Positions 42,612 through 51,657 of a stretch of 64,000 bases of DNA are shown here, piece after piece; position 1 is the stretch's first letter; each line of letters starts with the position of its first letter. Both the position numbers and the translations under genes were made by a program. The notes beneath the pieces are model-generated. The model saw nothing but the letters and a program-made list of their open reading frames with translations. It was not told where the DNA came from and did no database searches. This DNA comes from Palsa-504 sp963767565 (GTDB lineage Bacteria; Actinomycetota; Actinomycetes; Streptosporangiales; Streptosporangiaceae): positions 83,664 through 147,663 of the forward strand of contig CAVYEG010000014.1 of assembly GCA_963767565.1 (NCBI GenBank), in the 5' to 3' direction.

Positions 42612-43991
42612 GTGACCGACACCCTGACCCCGGTGCTGACCGCGCACTGGGACCAGCCCGACCTGTTCACCATCGACGGGTACCGCCGGACGGGCGGCTG
42701 GCAGGCGCTGCCCAAGGCGCTCGACATGCCGCGGACCGAGGTCATCGCGACCGTGCGGAGCGCCGGGCTGCGCGGCCGCGGCGGGGCCGGCTTCGCGACC
42801 GGCGTGAAGTGGGGCTTCCTGCCGCAGGACGACGACAAGCCGCACTACCTGGTGGTCAACGCGGACGAATCAGAACCGGGGGCCTGCAAGGACATCCCGC
42901 TGATGATGGCCAACCCGCACCTGCTCATCGAGGGCGCGGCCATCGCCTGCTACGCGATCGGGGCCGGCCACGCGTTCATCTACGTCCGGGGTGAGGTCCT
43001 GCACGTCATCCGGCGGCTGCGCCACGCGGTGGCCGAGGCGCGCGCGGCCGGGTACCTGGGCCAGAACGTCCTCGGCTCCGGGTTCGACGTGGAAGTCATC
43101 ATCCACGCCGGGGCCGGCGCGTACATCTGCGGCGAGGAGACGGCGCTGCTTGACTCGCTGGAGGGCAAGCGCGGGCTGCCGCGGAACAAGCCGCCGTTCC
43201 CGGCCGTGGCCGGCGTGTACGCCCTCCCGACCAACGTCAACAACGTGGAGTCGATCGCCACCACTCCGTCGATCATCTTGAACGGCGCCGACTGGTTCGC
43301 CGGCCTGGGCACGGACAAGTCCAAGGGCTTCGGGATCTTCAACCTCTCCGGCCACGTGACCATCCCGGGCACGTACGAGGCCCCGCTCGGCATCACGCTG
43401 CACGAACTGCTCGACCTGTCGGGCGGGATGCGGGGCGGCCGCCGGCTGAAGTTCTGGACCGCGGGCGGCTCCTCGGCCGGGATCCTCACCGACCAGCACC
43501 TGGACATGCCCATGGACTTCGAGTCGGTCGCCGCCGCCGGGTCCGGGCTCGGCACCAGGTCGGTGATGGTCTTCGACGACACCACCTGCGTGGTCGGCGC
43601 GGTGCTCCGCTGGACCGAGTTCTACCAGCACGAATCGTGCGGGAAGTGCACGCCGTGCCGGGAGGGCACGTTCTGGCTGGTCCGCATCCTGGACCGCCTG
43701 GAACACGGCCAGGGCACCGAGGAAGACGTCTCCAAGCTCCTGGACATCTGCGACAACATCACCGGCCGCGCGTTCTGCGCGCTCGGTGACAGCGCGACGC
43801 CGCCCATCACCTCGGCCGTCAAGTACTTCAGGGACGAGTTCATCCAGCACCACAAGGAGGGCGGCTGTCCCTTCGACTCCGCCGCGTCGACGGTATGGGC
43901 CGAAGACGCCGGGGGGTCCGGGCCATCGGGGTCTGGGGTGTCCCCAGGGGGCACTGTGTCCCCCCGGGGGGCAACAGGGAGCGCCTCATGA
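42612..43991 (+). CDS. nuoF: NADH-quinone oxidoreductase subunit F
   Basis: A 459-residue subunit with the NADH and FMN sites and cluster N3. GRGGAGFATGVKW, NADESEPGACKD, YICGEETALLDSLEG and the cluster motif SCGKCTPCREG are visible. GCAAGGAG precedes GTG 42612. The C-terminal 25 residues (GGSGPSGSGVSPGGTVSPRG) come from a palindromic repeat that spans the nuoF-nuoG junction. Confidence 0.97.
   Translation: MTDTLTPVLTAHWDQPDLFTIDGYRRTGGWQALPKALDMPRTEVIATVRSAGLRGRGGAGFATGVKWGFLPQDDDKPHYLVVNADESEPGACKDIPLMMANPHLLIEGAAIACYAIGAGHAFIYVRGEVLHVIRRLRHAVAEARAAGYLGQNVLGSGFDVEVIIHAGAGAYICGEETALLDSLEGKRGLPRNKPPFPAVAGVYALPTNVNNVESIATTPSIILNGADWFAGLGTDKSKGFGIFNLSGHVTIPGTYEAPLGITLHELLDLSGGMRGGRRLKFWTAGGSSAGILTDQHLDMPMDFESVAAAGSGLGTRSVMVFDDTTCVVGAVLRWTEFYQHESCGKCTPCREGTFWLVRILDRLEHGQGTEEDVSKLLDICDNITGRAFCALGDSATPPITSAVKYFRDEFIQHHKEGGCPFDSAASTVWAEDAGGSGPSGSGVSPGGTVSPRGATGSAS
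43905..43985. repeat. GC-rich palindromic element at the nuoF 3' end
   Basis: Contains GGGGGGTCCGGGCC, GGGGTGTCCCCAGGGGG and TCCCCCCGGGGGG, able to fold back on themselves. It is translated in frame as the extra NuoF tail, up to the nuoG start. Confidence 0.7.
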
Positions 43992-46543
43992 CCGTGGAGA
44001 CCAGGCCGGACACGGTGACCGTCACCATCGACGGGTTCGAGATCGCGGTGCCGAAGGGCACGTGGATCATCCGGGCCGCTGAACTGCTCGGCATCGCGAT
44101 CCCGCGGTTCTGCGAGCACCCGCTGCTCGATCCGATCGGCGCCTGCCGCCAGTGCCTGGTCGAGGTGGAAGGCCAGCGCAAGCCGATAGCTTCATGCATC
44201 ACCGCGTGCACCGAAGGCATGGTGGTGCACACCCAGCTCACCTCGCCGGTCGCGGACAAGGCGCAGCAGGGCGTGATGGAGCTGCTGCTGATCAACCACC
44301 CGCTCGACTGCCCGATGTGCGACAAGGGCGGCGAGTGCCCGCTGCAGAACCAGGCCATGTCCAACGGCCGGGGCGAGACCAGGTTCACCTTCGACAAGCG
44401 GACCTTCGACAAGCCGGTTCCCATTTCCTCCGAGGTGCTGCTGGACCGCGAGCGGTGCATCTCCTGCACCCGGTGCACCCGGACCTCAGAGGAGATCGCG
44501 GGCGACGCGTTCATCGAGTTCCTCGGGCGCGGGCCGGCCCAGATGATCGGGACCGCCGAGGGCAAGCCGTTCAATTCCTACTTCTCCGGCAATACGGTGC
44601 AGGTCTGCCCGGTCGGCGCGCTGACCGGCGCGGCGTACCGGTTCCGGTCCCGGCCGTACGACCTGGTGTCGGTGCCGAGCGTGTGCGAGCACTGCGCGTC
44701 AGGGTGCCGGCTGCGGACCGACGTGCGGCGCGGCCGGGTGATGCGGCGGCTGGCCGGCGAGGAGCCCGCGGTCAACGAGGAGTGGAACTGCGACAAGGGC
44801 CGCTGGGCCTTCACCTACGCCACCCAGCTCGACCGGCTGACCGGCCCGCTGGTCCGGGACTCTCGCGGCGTGCTGGTCCCGGCGTCGTGGCCGCATGCGC
44901 TGGCCGTGGCCGCGGCCGGGCTGGCCGCCGCGCGCGACGCGGCCGCCGGCGAGCCGCACGGCGTGGGCGTGCTGACCGGCGGGCGGCTGACCCTGGAGGA
45001 CGCCTACGCCTACGCCAAGTTCGCCCGGGTGGCGCTGGACACCAACGACGTCGACATGCGGGCCCGCGCGCACTCGGCCGAGGAAGAGCAGTTCCTGGCC
45101 GCCTGGGTGGCCGGCCGCGGCATGGACGTCACCTACGCCGACCTGGAGCAGGCGCCCGCGGTGCTGCTGGCCGGGTTCGAGCCCGAGGACGAGTCGCCCA
45201 TCGTGTTCCTGCGGCTGCGCAAGGCGGTCCGCCGTCACGGCCTGAAGGTGTTCTCGGTGGCCGCGCTGGCCAGCCCGGGCCTGGCCAAGCTGTCCGGCGC
45301 GCTGCTGTCCACCACGCCAGGAGACGAGGCCGCGGCGCTGACCGCGCTGGCCGCGGGGCGCAAGACGGCGGGCGTGGACCCGGCCGAGGACCTCTGGCTG
45401 CAGGCGCACCAGGCGGTGGGCGCGCCCGGCGCGATCGTCCTGGTCGGCGAGCGGCTGGCCGAGGTGCCCGGCGCATACGCGGCGCTGGGCACGCTCGCGG
45501 CCGCGTCCGGAGCCCGGCTGGCCTGGGTGCCACGCCGGGCCGGCGAGCGAGGTGCCGTCGAGGCGGGTGCCCTGCCCGGCCTGCTGCCGGTCGGCCGGCT
45601 GGTCAGCGACGCCGCGGCGCGCACCGAGGTGGCCCGTACCTGGGGCAAGAGCTCGCTGCCGGCCACGCCGGGGCGCGACACCGCCGCGATCCTGGCCGCC
45701 GCCACGGCGCACGAGCTCGGCGCCCTGGTCGTCGCGGGCGTCGACCCGGCCGACCTGCCCGACCCGCAGGCCGCGCTGCACGCGATCGAGATGGCCCCGT
45801 TCGTGGTCAGCCTCGAGCTGCGGGCCAGCCCGGTCACCGACCGCGCCGACGTGGTCTTCCCGGTCGCCGCCGTCGCGGAGAAGGCCGGCACGTTCGTGAA
45901 CTGGGAAGGACGCGGCGGCTCGTTCGCCGCGGCGCTGAAGGTCCCCGAGGTCCGCACCGACCTGTACGTGCTCGGCGCGATCGCCGACCAGATGGACGTG
46001 CACCTGGGCCTGCCCGACACCGCGGCCGCGCGGGCCGAACTGGCCGCGCTCGGCACCTGGCACGGCACGCGCGCGGAATTCCCCCCGTCCGGGGGGCCCA
46101 GGGGGGTCTGGGGGAGCGGGCAGCCCCCCCAGGATCAGGGGGGGCATGGGCGGGATCGTCCCCCCGGGACAGCACTGCTGGCCACCTGGCGCCAGCTGCT
46201 GGACAGCGGGAACATGCAAGACGGCGAGCCCTCGCTGGCCGGCACGGCCCGGCCGGTAGTGGCCCGGATGTCCCCGGTCACCGCGACCGAGGCGGGCGTG
46301 GCCGACGGCGATAAGGTGACCGTGGCCACCGACCGGGGCTCGGTCACGGTGCCGGTGGTGGTCGTGCCGATGGCCGACCACGTGGTCTGGCTTCCAGCCG
46401 CGGGCCTGGCCCGCGCGGGCGCCGCGGCCGAGCTGGCGCCCTATCCGGGCGAGCAGGGACCCGCGGCCTGGACCGGGGCCACCATCCGCGCCCAGCTGGG
46501 CGCGGGACACGGCGCGACGGTCACGCTGAGGAGGCCGGAATGA
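43988..46543 (+). CDS. nuoG: NADH-quinone oxidoreductase subunit G
   Basis: An 851-residue iron-sulfur subunit. The N-terminal [2Fe-2S] motif (CEHP, ACRQCLVEVEG), the His-Cys N5 motif (NHPLDCPMCDKGGECPLQ), N4 (RCISCTRC) and an N7-type CEHCASGC...C cluster are all present, then a molybdopterin-oxidoreductase-like domain. Near residue 700 a Gly/Pro-rich stretch (PPSGGPRGVWGSGQPP) interrupts the C-terminal domain; it is encoded by a palindromic GC element. Confidence 0.96.
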   Translation: MTVETRPDTVTVTIDGFEIAVPKGTWIIRAAELLGIAIPRFCEHPLLDPIGACRQCLVEVEGQRKPIASCITACTEGMVVHTQLTSPVADKAQQGVMELLLINHPLDCPMCDKGGECPLQNQAMSNGRGETRFTFDKRTFDKPVPISSEVLLDRERCISCTRCTRTSEEIAGDAFIEFLGRGPAQMIGTAEGKPFNSYFSGNTVQVCPVGALTGAAYRFRSRPYDLVSVPSVCEHCASGCRLRTDVRRGRVMRRLAGEEPAVNEEWNCDKGRWAFTYATQLDRLTGPLVRDSRGVLVPASWPHALAVAAAGLAAARDAAAGEPHGVGVLTGGRLTLEDAYAYAKFARVALDTNDVDMRARAHSAEEEQFLAAWVAGRGMDVTYADLEQAPAVLLAGFEPEDESPIVFLRLRKAVRRHGLKVFSVAALASPGLAKLSGALLSTTPGDEAAALTALAAGRKTAGVDPAEDLWLQAHQAVGAPGAIVLVGERLAEVPGAYAALGTLAAASGARLAWVPRRAGERGAVEAGALPGLLPVGRLVSDAAARTEVARTWGKSSLPATPGRDTAAILAAATAHELGALVVAGVDPADLPDPQAALHAIEMAPFVVSLELRASPVTDRADVVFPVAAVAEKAGTFVNWEGRGGSFAAALKVPEVRTDLYVLGAIADQMDVHLGLPDTAAARAELAALGTWHGTRAEFPPSGGPRGVWGSGQPPQDQGGHGRDRPPGTALLATWRQLLDSGNMQDGEPSLAGTARPVVARMSPVTATEAGVADGDKVTVATDRGSVTVPVVVVPMADHVVWLPAAGLARAGAAAELAPYPGEQGPAAWTGATIRAQLGAGHGATVTLRRPE
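46078..46172. repeat. GC-rich palindromic element inside nuoG
   Basis: Runs of CCCCCC and GGGGGG (CCCCCCGTCCGGGGGG, CCCCCCCAGG with AGGGGGGG) form nested hairpins. The insertion keeps the nuoG frame and adds about 30 Gly/Pro/Gln residues. Confidence 0.75.
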
Positions 46544-47955
46544 TGCAGGCAGGGGCGCTGGGCCACGTGCTCGCGGCACCCCCCCCAGACCCGACGCTGG
46601 CCGACTTCAACCAGCTCATCTGGTGGCTGGTGCTGCTGAAGGTCGTGATCGTCTTCCTGTTCCTGCTGTTGACCACGATCTTCATGATCTGGGCCGAGCG
46701 CCGCGTCATCGGCCGGATGCAGAACCGGCCCGGCCCGAACCGCGCCGGGCCCTTCGGCCTGCTGCAACCGATCGCGGACGCGATCAAGCTGCCGCTCAAG
46801 GAAGACATCATCCCCCGTACCGCGGACCGGCTGCTGTTCATAGCGGCGCCGGTGATATCGGGGACGATCGCCTTCATCGCCTTCGCGGTCATCCCGTGGG
46901 GCCCGGTGGTCTCGATCTTCCATCACTACACCCCGCTGCAGCTCACCGACCTGCCGGTGGCGGTGCTGCTGGTGCTGGCCATGAGCTCGATCGGCGTCTA
47001 CGGCATCGTGCTGGCCGGCTGGGCCTCGGGGTCGCCCTACTCGCTGCTCGGCGCGCTGCGCTCGGCGGCCCAGGTGATCAGCTACGAGATCGCGATGGGC
47101 CTGGCCTTCGTGGCCGTGTTCCTGTACGCGGGCTCGCTGTCCACCACCGCGATCGTCAACGCCCAGCAGCACGAGTGGTACGCCTGGCTGCTGCCCGTCT
47201 CGTTCGTGATCTACCTGGTCACCATGGTCGGCGAGACCAACCGGCTGCCGTTCGACCTGCCCGAGGGCGAGGGCGAGCTGGTGGCCGGCTATCACACCGA
47301 GTACTCCTCGATGAAGTTCGCCATGTTCTACCTCGGCGAGTACATCAACATGACCACGGTTTCCGGGCTCGCGGTCACGCTGTTCCTGGGCGGCTGGCGG
47401 GCCCCGTGGCCGCTGTCGCTGTGGTCCGGCGCCAACAGCGGCTGGTGGCCGGTGCTGTGGTTCGTGATCAAGGTCTACATCCTGCTGTTCTGCTACATCT
47501 GGCTGCGCGGCACCCTGCCCCGGGTGCGCTACGACCAGCTGATGGCGATCGGGTGGAAGATCCTGATCCCGATATCCATCGTCTGGATCCTGCTCATCGC
47601 GACCGTCCGCGCCTGGCGGCTGGACACCAGCAACAAGATCCCGTACGCGGTGGGCGGCCTGGTCCTGCTCATCGTGGTGGTCATGGCCTGGATGTGGGAG
47701 ACCGCCGCGGAGCAGCGCGCTACCCGGTACGAGGTGGCGGATTCCGCCAGTGCCGCCGAAGCCGGCCGGGACGTGCCCTTCGGGGCGAGCACCTTCCCGG
47801 TGCCGCCGCTCGACCTGCCGCACTACCACGGTGTCGGCCCAGATCAAGTCGGCACAGATCAGGTCGGCCCAGATCAGGTCGGCACAGCTCAAGTCGGCCC
47901 TGCTCAAGTCGGCACGGGCGACGACGCCTCCACCCGGGAGGTCACCGGTGCTTGA
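46540..47955 (+). CDS. nuoH: NADH-quinone oxidoreductase subunit H
   Basis: A 471-residue membrane subunit connecting the peripheral arm to the proton channels. AERRVIGRMQNRPGPN, GETNRLPFDLPEGEGELVAG and EYSSMKFAMFYLGEY are intact, with eight or nine helices. After about residue 405 there is an extra cytoplasmic tail ending in at least five QVG(P/T)D repeats from a 15-base minisatellite (about 47830-47915). ATG 46540 overlaps the nuoG stop. Confidence 0.97.
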   Translation: MMQAGALGHVLAAPPPDPTLADFNQLIWWLVLLKVVIVFLFLLLTTIFMIWAERRVIGRMQNRPGPNRAGPFGLLQPIADAIKLPLKEDIIPRTADRLLFIAAPVISGTIAFIAFAVIPWGPVVSIFHHYTPLQLTDLPVAVLLVLAMSSIGVYGIVLAGWASGSPYSLLGALRSAAQVISYEIAMGLAFVAVFLYAGSLSTTAIVNAQQHEWYAWLLPVSFVIYLVTMVGETNRLPFDLPEGEGELVAGYHTEYSSMKFAMFYLGEYINMTTVSGLAVTLFLGGWRAPWPLSLWSGANSGWWPVLWFVIKVYILLFCYIWLRGTLPRVRYDQLMAIGWKILIPISIVWILLIATVRAWRLDTSNKIPYAVGGLVLLIVVVMAWMWETAAEQRATRYEVADSASAAEAGRDVPFGASTFPVPPLDLPHYHGVGPDQVGTDQVGPDQVGTAQVGPAQVGTGDDASTREVTGA

Positions 47956-48589
47956 TTTCCTCAACCCGATCAAGGGCTTCGGGGTCACCTTCCACGAGAT
48001 GTTCCGCAAGGTCGAGACCGTCGAGTACCCCGAGGTCAAAAAGCCCACCGCGCCCCGGTTCCACGGCCACCACCAGCTCAACCGGTGGCCCGACGGGCTG
48101 GAGAAGTGCATCGGCTGCGAGCTGTGCGCCTGGGCCTGCCCGGCGGACGCCATCTACGTCGAGGGCCGCGACAACACGGCCGAGGTCAGGTTCTCCCCCG
48201 GCGAGCGGTACGGGCACGTGTACCAGATCAACTACCTGCGCTGCATCTTGTGCGGCATGTGCATCGAGGCCTGCCCGACGCGCGCGCTGACCATGACCAA
48301 CGAGTACGAGATCGCCGACGACAGCCGGGAAAACCTGATCTGGACCAAGGAGCAGCTGCTGGTCCCGCTGGTGCCGAGCATGGAGGCGCCGCCGCACCCG
48401 ATGCGGCTCGGCGACGACGAGAAGGACTACTACCGCCTCGGCGCGGCCGGCCTGTCAAAAGGCCCCCGCGCGCCCGGCATGTCCGGGCCGGGCGGCCCGT
48501 CGGGCCCGGCGGTGTTCGCCGCCTCCCCGGACGCCTCGCTGTCGTGGGCCCAGGTGGACACCCCGGAGGACAAGGGGGTTGAGACGTGA
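47948..48589 (+). CDS. nuoI: NADH-quinone oxidoreductase subunit I
   Basis: A 213-residue ferredoxin-like subunit with two [4Fe-4S] motifs, CIGCELCAWACP and CILCGMCIEACP (clusters N6a/N6b). GTG 47948 overlaps the nuoH stop and follows GGGAGG. The C-terminal Gly/Pro-rich tail is long. Confidence 0.96.
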   Translation: MLDFLNPIKGFGVTFHEMFRKVETVEYPEVKKPTAPRFHGHHQLNRWPDGLEKCIGCELCAWACPADAIYVEGRDNTAEVRFSPGERYGHVYQINYLRCILCGMCIEACPTRALTMTNEYEIADDSRENLIWTKEQLLVPLVPSMEAPPHPMRLGDDEKDYYRLGAAGLSKGPRAPGMSGPGGPSGPAVFAASPDASLSWAQVDTPEDKGVET

Positions 48590-49413
48590 GAGGAGTACTG
48601 GCAGCCGCCGCGCCGGGCACCAACACCGACGTCATCGCGCGGGAGACCATCTTCTGGATCCTGGCCGTGGCCTCGGTCGGCGCCGCGCTGGCCATGATCT
48701 TGGTCCGGCGGGCCGTGCACTGCGCGCTGATGCTCGCCGTGGTCATGCTCTGCCTGGCCACCATGTACGCCATGCAGGGCGCGCCGTTCCTGGCGTTCGT
48801 GCAGATCATCGTGTACACCGGCGCGGTGCTGATGCTGTTCCTGTTCGTGCTCATGCTGATCGGCATCAGCTCCTCGGACTCGATCGTGGAGACCATCAAA
48901 GGCCAGCGGATGGCGGCCGGCCTGGTCGCGATCGGCTTTTTCGTGATCCTGATCCTGGGCATCGGGCACGCCGCCATCGGGCCGGCCGCCAAGCCGACCG
49001 CGGCGCAGGGCGCGGACAACCTGACCGGCATCGCCACGCTGATCTTCACCACCTACGTGTTCCCGTTCGAAGTGACCGGCGCGCTGCTGATCACCGCCGC
49101 GCTCGGCGCGATGGTGCTGGCCCACCGGGAGCGGACCTCGCCCAAGCCCACCCAGCGGGAGCTCGCCGCCCGCCGGGTGGCCAGCGGCCAGCTGGCGCCG
49201 GACCCGTCGCCCGGCGTGTACGCGCTGCACGACTCGGCCGACCGGCCGGCCCTGCTGCCGGACGGCAGCCCGTCCGACCTGTCGGTCAGCACCGCCGTGT
49301 CGCAGCGAAGCGTGACCGGGCAACCAGGCTTCGTTCCGCCTGAGGAAACCATCGAGATCGAGGCGGACGGCGGCGCGCGGGAGATCGAGCCGTCCGGGAG
49401 GGCCGACTCATGA
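48586..49413 (+). CDS. nuoJ: NADH-quinone oxidoreductase subunit J
   Basis: A 275-residue membrane subunit with five helices at about 20-180 (FWILAVASVGAALAMILV, VQIIVYTGAVLMLFLFVLML). A hydrophilic tail of some 90 residues follows, typical of actinobacterial NuoJ. GTGA overlap with nuoI and ATGA overlap with nuoK. Confidence 0.96.
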   Translation: MRGVLAAAAPGTNTDVIARETIFWILAVASVGAALAMILVRRAVHCALMLAVVMLCLATMYAMQGAPFLAFVQIIVYTGAVLMLFLFVLMLIGISSSDSIVETIKGQRMAAGLVAIGFFVILILGIGHAAIGPAAKPTAAQGADNLTGIATLIFTTYVFPFEVTGALLITAALGAMVLAHRERTSPKPTQRELAARRVASGQLAPDPSPGVYALHDSADRPALLPDGSPSDLSVSTAVSQRSVTGQPGFVPPEETIEIEADGGAREIEPSGRADS

Positions 49414-49709
49414 GCCCGGTGCACTACGTCGCGCTGTCCGTGATCCTGTTCGTCATCGGCGCGGTCGGCGTGCTGGTCCGGCGCAACGCCATCGTCGTGT
49501 TCATGTGCATCGAGCTGATGCTGAACGCGTGCAACCTGGCCTTCGTCGCGTTCTCGAGCATGCACGGCAACCTGGACGGGCAGGTCATCGCGTTCTTCGT
49601 CATGGTGGTGGCCGCCGCCGAGGTCGTGGTGGGCCTGGCCATCTTGATGGCCATCTACCGGGCCCGCCGGTCCGCGTCGGTCGACGACGCCAACCTGCTG
49701 AAGTGGTGA
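49410..49709 (+). CDS. nuoK: NADH-quinone oxidoreductase subunit K
   Basis: A 99-residue, three-helix subunit. The membrane glutamates of the proton path are in FMCIELMLNACNLAF and VAAAEVVVGLA. Usual family length. Confidence 0.98.
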   Translation: MSPVHYVALSVILFVIGAVGVLVRRNAIVVFMCIELMLNACNLAFVAFSSMHGNLDGQVIAFFVMVVAAAEVVVGLAILMAIYRARRSASVDDANLLKW

Positions 49710-49713
49710 AGGG

Positions 49714-51657
49714 ATGACGACCTTGACTGGCACGGCCCTCGCGGACGTCGCTCACGCCCAGGCGCTTGCTACCGGGCCGGCTACCGGGGCGCTGAAGCTG
49801 TCGTGGCTGCTGCTCGCCTTCCCGCTCGTCGGCGCGGTGGTGCTGCTGGCCGGCGGCCGCCGCACCGACCGGTGGGGGCACCTGCTCGGGTGCCTGATGC
49901 CGGTCGCCGCGTTCGTCTACGGCGTGATCGCCTACTTCACCCTGCTCGGGGACACCAACCGCGAGCAGGACCAGCACGTGTACACGTATATCCTGGTGGG
50001 GCACTTCCAGGCCAGCGTAAACCTGCTGATCGACCCGCTGTCGATCTGCTTCGTGCTGCTGATCACCGGTGTCGGGTCGCTGATCATCATCTACTCGGTC
50101 GGCTACATGGCGCACGACACCGACCGGCGGCGCTTCTTCGGCTACATGGACCTGTTCCTCGCGTCCATGCTGCTGCTCGTGCTGGCCGACAACTACCTGG
50201 TGCTCTACGTCGGGTGGGAGGGCGTCGGCCTGGCCTCCTACCTGCTGATCGGGTTCTGGCAGCAACGGAACTCGGCGGCGGTGGCGGCGAAGAAGGCGTT
50301 CGTCGTCAACCGGATCGGCGACGCCGGCCTCACGCTGGCCATCTTCTTGATGTTCAGCGAGTTCGGCACGGTGTCCTTCACCGGGGTGTTCCGCCAGGCT
50401 CCGTCTGGCGGGAGCGGGGTGGCCACCGCACTCGGGTTGCTGCTGCTGCTCGGCGCGTGCGGGAAGTCCGCGCAGGTGCCGCTGCAGTCCTGGCTGCTGG
50501 ACGCGATGGAGGGCCCCACCCCCGTGTCGGCGCTGATCCACGCCGCGACCATGGTCACCGCCGGTGTCTACCTGCTGGTACGGTCCAACCCGATCCTCGC
50601 GCTGTCGCCGGACGCGCGGATCGCGATCGCCCTGGTCGGAACGGTCACGCTGCTGTTCGGCGGCATCATTGCCTCGGCCAAGGATGACATCAAGAAATCG
50701 CTGGCCGGGTCCACCATGAGCCAGATCGGCTACATGACGCTCGGGGCCGGCCTCGGGCCCGAAGGATACGTGTTCGCGATCGCGCTCCTGCTCTCGCACG
50801 GGTTCTACAAGGCCGGGCTGTTCCTCGGCGCGGGCTCGGTGATCCACGGCATGGACGACGAGCAGGACATGCGGAGGTACGGGGGGCTGGACCGCTTCCT
50901 GCCGGTCACCTACGTGACGTTCGGCCTCGCGTACCTGGCCATCATCGGCATCCCGCCGTTGTCCGGGTTCTACGCCAAGGACCCCATCATCGGGGGCGAC
51001 TTCACCGAGCACGGCACGGGCGGCTGGATCCTCGGCATCTGCGCGCTGATCGGCGCCGGGCTCACCGCGTTCTACATGACCCGGATGATGCTCATGACCT
51101 GGCAGGGGAAGCGCCGCTGGCAGGCCGAGGCGCATCCGCACGAAGCACCGCCGGTGATGACCTGGCCGATGATCGTGATCGCGATCGGCTCGGTCGGCGC
51201 GGGCGGATTCCTCATCATCAATGACCGGCTGGAGAAGTTCCTCGCTCCGGTCGTGGGGGCGCCGCCGGTCACGCACGGGTTCTTCACCGTCGTCGGGGGC
51301 GTGGCGCTGGTGCTGGCGCTGGCCGGCGTGGGCCTGGCCTGGATGATGTACGGCCGGGTCCCGGTCCCCGAGACGGCGCCGCGGGGGAATCCCCTGGTCG
51401 TCGCCGGCCGCAAGGACCTCTACGGCGACACGTTCAACGAGTCGGTCCTGATGCGGCCCGGCCAGTGGCTGACCCGGCTGTCGGTGTACTTCGACAACCG
51501 GGGCGTCGACGGCCTGGTCAACACGCTGGCCGCGCTGATCGGCGGGACGTCGGGCCGGTGGCGCCGGCTGCAGACCGGTTTCGTGCGCTCCTACGCGCTG
51601 TCCATGTTCTTCGGCGCCGCTGTGCTGGTCGCCTTGCTCCTGGCGGTGAGGCTCTAG
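49714..51657 (+). CDS. nuoL: NADH-quinone oxidoreductase subunit L
   Basis: A 647-residue antiporter-like proton-pumping subunit. Discontinuous-helix motifs YVGWEGVGLASYLLIGFW, LLDAMEGPTPVSALIHAATM and KDDIKKSLAGSTMSQIGYM are present, as is the C-terminal lateral helix region (KDLYGDTFNESVLMRP). It starts 4 bases after nuoK and abuts nuoM. Confidence 0.98.
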   Translation: MTTLTGTALADVAHAQALATGPATGALKLSWLLLAFPLVGAVVLLAGGRRTDRWGHLLGCLMPVAAFVYGVIAYFTLLGDTNREQDQHVYTYILVGHFQASVNLLIDPLSICFVLLITGVGSLIIIYSVGYMAHDTDRRRFFGYMDLFLASMLLLVLADNYLVLYVGWEGVGLASYLLIGFWQQRNSAAVAAKKAFVVNRIGDAGLTLAIFLMFSEFGTVSFTGVFRQAPSGGSGVATALGLLLLLGACGKSAQVPLQSWLLDAMEGPTPVSALIHAATMVTAGVYLLVRSNPILALSPDARIAIALVGTVTLLFGGIIASAKDDIKKSLAGSTMSQIGYMTLGAGLGPEGYVFAIALLLSHGFYKAGLFLGAGSVIHGMDDEQDMRRYGGLDRFLPVTYVTFGLAYLAIIGIPPLSGFYAKDPIIGGDFTEHGTGGWILGICALIGAGLTAFYMTRMMLMTWQGKRRWQAEAHPHEAPPVMTWPMIVIAIGSVGAGGFLIINDRLEKFLAPVVGAPPVTHGFFTVVGGVALVLALAGVGLAWMMYGRVPVPETAPRGNPLVVAGRKDLYGDTFNESVLMRPGQWLTRLSVYFDNRGVDGLVNTLAALIGGTSGRWRRLQTGFVRSYALSMFFGAAVLVALLLAVRL

